64,000 bases of DNA. Source: Amphimedon queenslandica (taxonomy: Eukaryota > Porifera > Demospongiae > Haplosclerida > Niphatidae). Position numbers and translations under genes: made by a program. Where the stretch lies: the NCBI RefSeq assembly GCF_000090795.2, contig NW_003546336.1, positions 118,162-182,161 on the forward strand. The letters run 5' to 3'. Positions 15,301 to 25,342 of this stretch are shown here, in pieces; positions within the stretch are counted from its first letter, which is position 1, and every line of letters begins with the position of its first letter. The notes below the pieces were generated by a model. That model did not search any database. It was not told the DNA's origin and worked only from the letters and a program-made list of their open reading frames with translations.

Positions 15301-18300
15301 TACTATATAAGGAGGTGACCAGCAGCAGTCAATCACTTCTCACTAAAGCAAGAAATCATCTCACAAGAAGAAGAATACTGTCTACCAAGGAAAGGAATCA
15401 TGAAGACTCTACTCTCACTCTTCTGTCTGGTTACTTACCTGACCTGTGCTCTCAGGTATGTTACTACAGTATCAAATCAATGTTACTTTTCTCTTGTACA
15501 TGCAGTGCTAATGGCTGGCCAGTCTCTCTTGACATGGCTTGTAATAAAGCTCTTTCCGCAGTTGCTTGCTCTTTTGAGTTTANNNNNNNNNNNNNNNNNN
15601 NNNNNNNNNNNNNNNNNNNNNNNNNNNNNNNNNNNNNNNNNNNNNNNNNNNNTGAAACCAAAGATAGAAGAAGTAAAAATCGATTACACTGTCCATGTCG
15701 AATCCTGTAGCAGTGCTAGTTTCGTTAATGGTGATGTTCAAAACAGTGCAACACTCACTGCTCATAAGGGGCTCTGCTCTGGATCTGATACAGCTAAAGG
15801 TAAAGTTGGCGATAATATTACTATATCTACTACATGGTTTGGTGCATATGATGCTGGAAGGACAGCTGCAGCTAAAAAAGTATATTCAGAAATAAAAACT
15901 GGACTAACTAACACTGCTGTAAAATACTACAACAATGGTCCACTTTGTTCGGCTAACACTTATGCCTATATATTTAAGCATATTAAAGATACCGTCTATC
16001 TTTGTAACCAGTACTACAGATCTCAAACATCTTGCAGCAGATCTGGTGAAAGCAAGGCGGGTACACTGATTCATGAATGGTCTCATATTTTTGGCAATAC
16101 TGACGATGTTGTTTATGGTCGTTCCGGGTGCAAGGATTTGGCTAAAACCAGACCTGCTGATACAGTCAGGAATGCTGATAGTTACTGTTATCACTATTGT
16201 GATGCTCAGTAATGGAGCTCATCAGCTAAAAGCCAAGAACTTTAGGACTCATGCAACACTATAGGACATGCACAGTTTATTTTTGCTTACCTGTAATATT
16301 ACATTTTTGATTAATTAGTTATTTTGGCTTATAATAAAACAGTTATTCAAAATCAATTTCAAATTATGAAGTGTTACTGTTTGCACTGCAAGCTGGTTAT
16401 TATAACATCAAAATGATGATGAGCGACCAATTATTTACTAGTAAAAATAGCAATGAAAATGCAAAATTTTGTGACTTGGAGAAAAGGGAAAATCCTTGTA
16501 TCTAGTATAATGTAGTACCTCAATACAAAGATACACTGTACTCCATGCTGTAAACAACTTATATTCATAAAGACTAATCATGAAGAATGACAATGAGTAA
16601 ATCGTTCAATTGATAATTGATACATGCATACGCATCATAGTCACTTCTGACAGCCATTGAAGGTTTAGTCAGACTTTTCATAAAACTTTAAATTTAAAAT
16701 GAACCAGCAACTAATGCCAGCTACGCTACTTTCAACTAATTGCATGTTGATGATTCAAATAATTTTGATTCACATACATGTACGAGAGAACTTACCATTA
16801 ATGTTTAATGCACATTGCACGCAGTTGGTAAACACTCTTTATGCTTCACCAGTGTTCATAAAATATAAGTTGCCTACAATATACAATACAGTATATCCTT
16901 GTATTGTATCCTTGTCAATTAGATATAAGTTGTTTACAGTATATACAGTACACTGTTAGTATCCTTGTATTGAGGCACTACAGTATAGTAGTCATGTGTA
17001 ATGAGGAAGCCAACTGTAGTTTAGTTTTTTTTGTCTCTTTTCCTTTCTCCCCCTTTACAAATTTGCTACACAAAATTAATTCAAAAATTTACTAGAAAAG
17101 CTATTGGCTGCAAAATAATTTCACACTGAACTTTCCACTTAGAGGATACTTGTACAATTAAAATTTTACTTTGAACTTGCAAGTGTACATAAAAGGATCA
17201 ATAATTAGCTAAATATTATACAGGCAGTAGCTTATATGTAGGATTGAGGTTGGTTTTTTAAGATGGCGGCCGTTTTTATGATTTTCAAACACTTATATAA
17301 CTCTTTTATCTTATGTTGTACAGCCTTATAAATAGCTTAGATAAGCTTTCCTCTACTGAGAAATTCTCCTAGTACCTTTAAAGTGGACTGTAATGCAGCG
17401 TGAGTGATTCTGAAGAACAGGTCCAAATTGGCAAATTTCTGCAAAATTCTTCAGACTTTTCTTCTTCCAGCTTTCATCTTCTATCAGCACGGAAATCTAT
17501 TAAGCCAGGAAACCGCTCGAGTTGGCTTTTACATCATTCCTTTGTGCTTGGGCCAAGGACTAAAAAAGTGGTTTAAAAAAGAAGCAAGGAGAACAAAATG
17601 GAAGACAAAATCCAGCTGAAGACACCGTGTGGGTTTGACAGTTTGTGGTTTGACGTCATTTTATTTATGCACAAACAAAATGTAATTTATTATTTTAAGA
17701 AAAAATAATAAAAACAAGTAAATAAAAAAACATTTAAAATGTAGAAGTAGTTGGATTGAATTGAGAAAAAGGTATAGAAACTAGATGGTACTTGCAAACT
17801 GGTGTGGTAAATAGTCCTACACCACTGCATGAAGGCTTCAAAGTGTTATCATGTAGCAGTCTGTGTGGGATATTACTATTCTTTGGATTATATTCATCAT
17901 GCAGTGGTATAGTTTTTTTACCACACCAGTTTGCAAGTACCCTCTTGTTTCGTTACTTTCTTATCAATTCAATCCTACTACTTTTTCATTTTTAATGTGT
18001 TTCATTTGCTTGTAATATCTATGATAATGATCACTTGTATGATAAAAATGACATAGAAAGACATTAAAAGGTAACTTGAAACTATTTGAGTAAGTTACAG
18101 CCAGTTGGAGGTGATGGAAGTATGATCCAGCTAGAGCCTCAGTTCTGCTGTTAAACAAAGCCAACGTGATCATTTACTTTCTTGTGAAATAGTGTGAGCA
18201 TTTCCCTTGATATTAATTTATTAAAAAGAAATATATATTCTACCTTTTGAAATGCCGTAAGCAGCAATCGCTACCATTACCTTACATTGCATGGCATCAA

Positions 18301-21300
18301 TTACCGTATATCAGGTATATTTCAATGCATGAAAAGTGGTGTAAATATAAAGTTCAATGATGAAAAAATTCGGAAGCCCTTATATTCCGAAAATATTTTA
18401 CTTGCTATTATTTCCATCAACCACCTGGCCTGGTAAGTAAATCGAAGCATTTGCTGACTTCTCCACTTCTGAATCAACCTTAGCAACACTTCTAACTGCC
18501 CTCTTTATGGCCTTCGAGTTAGGCCATGCATGGATAGTTATGAAGCCACGTGTTCATATTAATTGCACAATACCACATATCTTCTATTCCTTTTTATCCG
18601 CATATTTTAAATTTTCATAATATTTATTTTTGCAATAGATTGCTTCTTCTGAAATTATTAATACATTGAAATATACCCGATATATGGTATTTTGAAATAA
18701 GCCCTATGACTGTATACCATATAGCAGGATTTATTGACGAAGGTTTTATTTTGACGAGTTGACGATTTAAAATAAAACGTCAAATTTTATAACCGTCAAA
18801 AATTTTGTACTTTGTGCCACATGTATGCAAAGAGCACTATTCGTCAAATTAAAACTTGCCAACCGGGGAAATTTACTGTTTTCGTCAAATTTTTTACTCG
18901 TCAATAAATCCCATTGTCGGTACTTAGAATTTCAACAGTTGAAGTGTCTACCAAGTTACTATGCTATCTGTAGCTTTCCAGTGAAATTACTATAACTCAT
19001 TTGGCAGGGTACTTAGGAGATTGGGTCTTATGACAGCCAAGTTGGTGTACCCAAATGCGTAGTTCCTGTACTAAGTAATGGCATAGATATACAGTGATGT
19101 GTGGAAGAGAGAGAGAGAGAGAGAGGAGGAACAGAAAGTAAGAAACTCAATTATGCATCACTTTCAATATGCTGTACACCTAAATCATCTAACAATCGAC
19201 CTTTTTAACATTTTTGCAGTGTTGGCCCTGTTGGGTATATTAACAATTTACACAACTGATGTACATGTATTTTGTTAGCTGAATATTTATGAACATTAAG
19301 TTGAACGAAATTAGGCAAAAGGTTAAAAGGTTGTAATTTATGGCACGAAATTATTAATAGATTTACATTATGGGCAGAGTGAATAATATGTTACCTGGCT
19401 CTATTGTTAAGTGACCTTTATTTGATTGTTTTTGTTTAGGGGGAAAGGTGAATATTATCGTTTGGGCAATGATAGCACTAGTGTACAGCCCATACCAACA
19501 CTTGTTGATGGATTGGCCAGTAAGACTATCACACAAGTTGCTGTGGGGGCACTCCACTGTCTAGCATTAACTAGTAGTGGTGAGGTAAGCAATTCTATTA
19601 CATGCATGTACATTATAATACATGTACAAGCTCAGTTTCAATACGTTACTATATTTAGTAATGGTGGCTAAGTTACTATATTTAGTAACAGTGACTAATG
19701 TTACTATATTTAGTAACGGCAACTAATGCTACTATATTTAGTAACTAATTGTATATTTTTTGTACCTTTATCACTTTGTTACTATTTATTGTTGTTGTTA
19801 GGTTTATTCCTGGGGTGATAACGAACACGGGCAGCAAGGTAACAATAGCACCATATGCAATAGGAAGCCACAAATTGTAGCTAGTCTCAAAGGACACAGA
19901 ATTTGTAAAATAGCCTGTGGCTCTTCTCACAGCATTGCCTTTGCTCAAGGATCACTCACAACTGCTGTTAAGTTTTCTCCGATATCTTTCTCAAATTCAA
20001 AGGATCCTTTGGGTGCTTCTATAGTTCATGGGAAAAGCTCTGACGATGCTAAAGAAACCAAAGACAAAGAGAGACCATCACTAACTCAAATTATTATATC
20101 GCTCAAGCAGCATTCCAAACGTCAAGAGGCTCTGGGTCATGTATTGACAGCATTACAGATTGCATATGCACGTGATACTATTGTCAATGCTCTTAGTGGC
20201 ATAGTTCATGCTAGTGCTCACGAGAAGAAGCAAGGAGCTGGAATATCTTCTGTTGAGCTCACAGCTGGTTTACCAATCAGTAGTATAGTTCCTAAGCATG
20301 TTGGAGAGAATGAGAAACAAGAAGCATCCTTGCTTGATGAGTATACTACTCTATTGACTGTGGAGGATGCCAGGGTCCTGGTTGATTTGTTGAAGCTTGC
20401 TGTGGCTGGCAGGGTTGGTGAAAAGGGGAAGGAAACGCTATCAGTGATATTGAATTCAATGGGCAAAGCCAATCAGGATGTAAGTTACTGACAAACATTG
20501 CAATGTAATAAGTATTGTTTTCTTGACTGTATTTGGTGAATACAGTACATGTAACATGTGTGTGTTTTTAAATTATGGCCATTTTTAAAAAGTAGCAAAT
20601 TTTCAGAAAAAGCATAGACTATAGCCCATGGTTTTTTCCAAAAGATGGTTCCATATCACCCCAAATTTTTATTACATTTTCTGATACATATTGATGCCCT
20701 TATGCTGTGTAGAAAGTTTGAGCTGATTCCGACTTTAATTTTTGAAGTTACGGCCATTTAAAAAAAAGTTTTAAAAAAACGCCAAAATTCTGAAAAATAC
20801 TCAAGGCTATAGCCCATGGTTTTTTCCAAAAAATGGCTCCGAAATCACCCCAAATTTTTATTACATTTTCTGATACATATTGATGTCCTTATACTGTGTA
20901 GAAAGTTTGAGGTGATTCCGACTTCAATTTTTGAAGTTACGGCCATTTTAAGGAAACGTCAAAAATCTGAAAAATACCCAAGGCTATATAACCCATGGTT
21001 TTTTCCAAAAAATGGCTCCAAAATCACTCCAAATTTTTATTACATTCTCTGATACATATTGATGTCCTTATGCTGTGTAGAAAGTTTGAGGTGATTCCGA
21101 CTTCAATTTTTCGAGTTAAGGCCATTTTAAGAAAACGTCAAAATTCTGAAAAATACCCAAGGCTATAGCCCATGGTTTTTCCAAAAAATGGCTCCGAAAT
21201 CACCCCAAATTTTAATTACATTTTCTGATTCATATTGATGTCCTTATATTGTGTAGAAAGTTTGAGGTGATTCTGACTTCAATTTTTCAAGTTATGGCCA

Positions 21301-24300
21301 TTTTAAGAAAACACCAAAATTCTATCAATTTAGTTATTTACGTACATGTACATGTATACAGTGTTAAAATAGCCTCATTAAAAGGGTTAATATCTTCATT
21401 AACTGCTATTTTTTCAAAAATATTTTAGTGTAGTTTTATAATGTATTTATGCCTTGCTCTGAGTTTTAGTTTAAGTTAACTAAAAACAACACCAGTGTGT
21501 ACTTTTAGTAATACATGTACACATATATGAATGCGTATACTATAATTATTATTTATGTACATTCACATTTCAGTTACACATTCATTTTTGTGTATATTAT
21601 ATATTATACATGTTCATTACAGGTTTCTTCAATGCTAATGGAGTTGTGTATCAGTGAATTAGAAGACGTTGCTCGTGAGCCTCAATTACTCAACTCTGCC
21701 CACCCAGTAGTTGAAGAGAGCCCCCATCCCTACCCCGACAATGCAAAGTTTGGCAGAGTTGTCAACATTCCAGGGGCCGAAGCTCTCCTAGTCTCTTTCG
21801 ATGCTAACTGCTCGACTGAGAGACGACATGATGTCCTTACTATTAAAGACGGGGGTGGGGCTGTCATTGCTGTACGGTCCGGTCGTGATGCATTAGATTG
21901 GTCTAATGATGTACGTATTGTTGGTGACACACTCCAGTGGTCGTTTGAAAGTGACGGCTCTGTCAATGGATGGGGGTTTCGTCTAACTATACAACCACTC
22001 CTACCCGAGACATCAAAGGAGGTCCAGTTATCTGATCGTGTTTTGCAGTCGCGTCCTTCTATTGATCTAGTGACTTGTCTCCTTGACTTTCAACTTGATG
22101 CTAATCCCAGTGACGAGTCTATTGGACGTTTGGGGGCTGCTCTTGCCTCGTGTGCTCAATTGAATATATTAGATGCTTGCCAGAGGACATGGGCCATTCA
22201 GCAGTTGAGGAAGCTGATTAATTCTCCGATGGGTGTAGTCCTCAATGGTGGAGCAATTGCTCCTGAAGATGAGTCTAAGCAAGTAAGTATAACAATTACT
22301 GGAATACCGTATAGCGAGAAATTTTCATGACCCAAAAATTTTACAAATTCACCCAAAAATTGTATTTTATGGTTTGCAATTTTCTGCTTTTTGGTCATAT
22401 GTTGAATCATATTACATGAATTTTGAATAAAATACAAAATTTTAGAAAAATTTTGGGGCTTGAAAGATTGTAACTCTACAGTGTTATTACTGATGATATT
22501 TTCATAGAGTCCTGGATCATTGTCATCTCTATATGCACTATTCCGTGGTCTGCCTGATGCATTATTGGAGCAATACAAGTATGAACTATCACATGTCACC
22601 AGTGGGAGTCAGTTACTACACAGCACTTTCTTTCAGGTACATGTACATGTATGCATGCTACATGTACACAATTATATATATATATATATATAATACTACT
22701 GCACATACATGTATACTACCGTATAGCACAAAGTTTTCAAGGGATGTAAATTTTGTTAATTTGCCTAAAAACCTATTTTGCAGATTTAATTGTCACAAAT
22801 TTATGCTGTCTGCCATCTTATATCATAATAATTTAATTTTGCTGAAGCAATTATTGTAAATCTTCAAAAAATTACAGAATCCACGAAATTTACAGCCCTC
22901 AAAAATTTTGCGCTATATACATGCGTAAATAATTTTATGTCATTTTTTATAGTCACTTGCTGCCTTTGCATGTGATTTGGAGTTGGACACTATAGGCTGC
23001 TGCTCTGATACTGCTAAATGGGCGTGGTTCACTCAATACTGTATGGCAGCTAGAATGGCCAAATCCCTTCAGAACAGAACACTTGCACCTGCTAAGTATG
23101 CCCTCTTAACTTTCTCTTTGACATATACATGGGTTTTTTTATTTTAGGTTTATTGCTGATGTCAATGAACGCATTGAGATGGTACGTAAGTCTTCGGAAG
23201 TATTTGATAGAGAGCATGAGGATCATGTGATGTTTAGACAAGAGCAAGATGAACAGCTTCTCTTATGGATGCAAAGGTAAGTAGCATCTGGATTAGGAAT
23301 AGGACATACCTGTTTATTTTAGTAGCAATAGTATGATTTGATTGATAGTAATCTTAAATAGCTAATGTATTAGTAGTTGTTCATTCAAAGTTTAAGCTTA
23401 AAATGTTACTTAAGATTGCTGCATGAAGTGTTTCCCACAAATCATATTAAGTGAGTTAAAACCGCATGAGAGCTTCAGGAGCTGACAAGCACTACAATAG
23501 ACGTATGTATGTGTATATGGCTTTATAAGTAACTTTAAAGATTTATAAAAAAAATCCAAGTTTGATTGGAATCATCTCAAACTTTCTACACAATATAAGA
23601 ACATGTATATGTATCACACAAAATTGTAAAAATGAAAAATTCTTTTCTAGTTTTTTTGGAAAAATTTGGCAAAAATTTTTGTACTATAGTACAGAAAATT
23701 TGGTTAAATTTTTTTAAGTCCTGAGCACTATGTCAAAATCCTGAAAACCTTGACTGTATGAGTTATTGCCTTTTCAATGTAAATGTAATTTCTTTAATTA
23801 GATAATTATATCCACTCCCTTGTGTACATGTACATGTATTTCATTTATGGTCTCTTAAAAATATCCTTTAGGTATCCCAAAGATTGGACTCTACCAACAG
23901 GCAGTACATTCTCAGTCTTTGGTTGGGGTCACAATCATCGTGGTCAGCTGGGAGGGATCGAAGGAAATAAAGTCAAATCTCCTCGACTTTGTGAAAGTTT
24001 GTCTGAGCTTAATCCTGCCATGATCACTGGAGGAGAACAAACACTCTTTGCTGTCACTGATGATGGGAAAGTCAGTCAGACTTTTTTGTAATTAAATATT
24101 GTACAGGGGAAATTTTGGAGGGAGTTAAATCTGGCGTTTTTACAGCCATTTATCAAAATTAAAATCTGCCATTTTGAGCCATTATGTTCACATGCTAAAT
24201 GGCACGTGGCCACAAATTTGCCAAATTAAAAAATCACCAGAATTTAACAATTTGCCAAATTTAACTCTACCCAAAATTTCCCACTATATGGTATTTACAT

Positions 24301-25284
24301 GTACAGTGTACATGTAGCAATACAATTAATTCTGTCATTCGATATTCACCATCATTATAAGTATCTTTGTTCACTGTAGGTGTATGCATCAGGATATGCA
24401 GCTCATGGTAGACTCGGAATTGGTAGCAGTGACAACGTAGCTACGCCCACTCCCCTCACGTCACTAGCCACCCGAGGGATTGCTGTTAAAAAGATTGCTA
24501 TTCATTCAGGAGGCAAACACTGTCTTGCCGTAACAACTCAAGGAGAATTATACGCCTGGGGAGAAGGAGAAGATGGAAAACTAGGATTAGGAACAACTGT
24601 GTATGTACCGTATTTTACCATATAAACACCTGGTCCAAATATACGCCTGTCATTAATTTATTCTAGCTATAGATACGCATATTTGTACCAAAAATAATAC
24701 CCTACTGTTTAGATAGCTCCATAGTGCTTATAAATTAGTGCTTGGTCTGACTTGCTCAGAGTTGGGGGTTCTGTCCTGCTCCAAGTAACTTTTTAATTTT
24801 TTTCAATGAGTTTTTGCTGCTAAGAAATAAATGCCCAGGCGTTTAATTGGTAAAATACGGTACATGCACTGTATTAGCATTGGGCTCTAATTATCTTAAA
24901 GCCTTTATGTATTTGTGAGTACTATTTTTGTGAATGGCTTTAAAATCACAAAAAATAGTACTCAACTACTCACATTTATTAATGATCTAGATTCATTAAT
25001 AGTTATAAATTAATTGAGAAAAGAGCAAAACTGCAAAAATTAGTACATGCTAAATCAATGCCATTAGCAATAATTCCAAATATTTTATCTACCTTTAGGA
25101 ATATGAATGTGCCACATTTGATTGAGTCCCTCAAATCCAAGCATGTCATTGATGCCGGTTGTGGATCATCACACAGTGCTTGTATTACTGATGATGGGAG
25201 CTTGTACACATGGGGCAAAGGAAGATATGGTAGACTTGGCCACAATGATCATGAAACACAACACAAACCAAAACTGGTTCGTAC

Positions 25285-25342
<58 letters not shown>

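Larger units (their letters stand above)
11375..19985 (+). other. HERC2: HERC2 segment: RCC1-like domain 2 (RLD2)
   Basis: Seven-bladed RCC1-like propeller. Blade signatures are [77 protein letters not shown] and [12 protein letters not shown]. The reading frame runs through the 5.7-kb intron 13735-19439 that hosts the metallopeptidase gene, so the propeller is split by a nested gene but not broken. Confidence 0.9.

Noticed and set aside
20590-21320. CRISPR-like regular repeats
   Set aside because: Units are 177 bp and contiguous without spacers in an animal intron: satellite DNA, not CRISPR.
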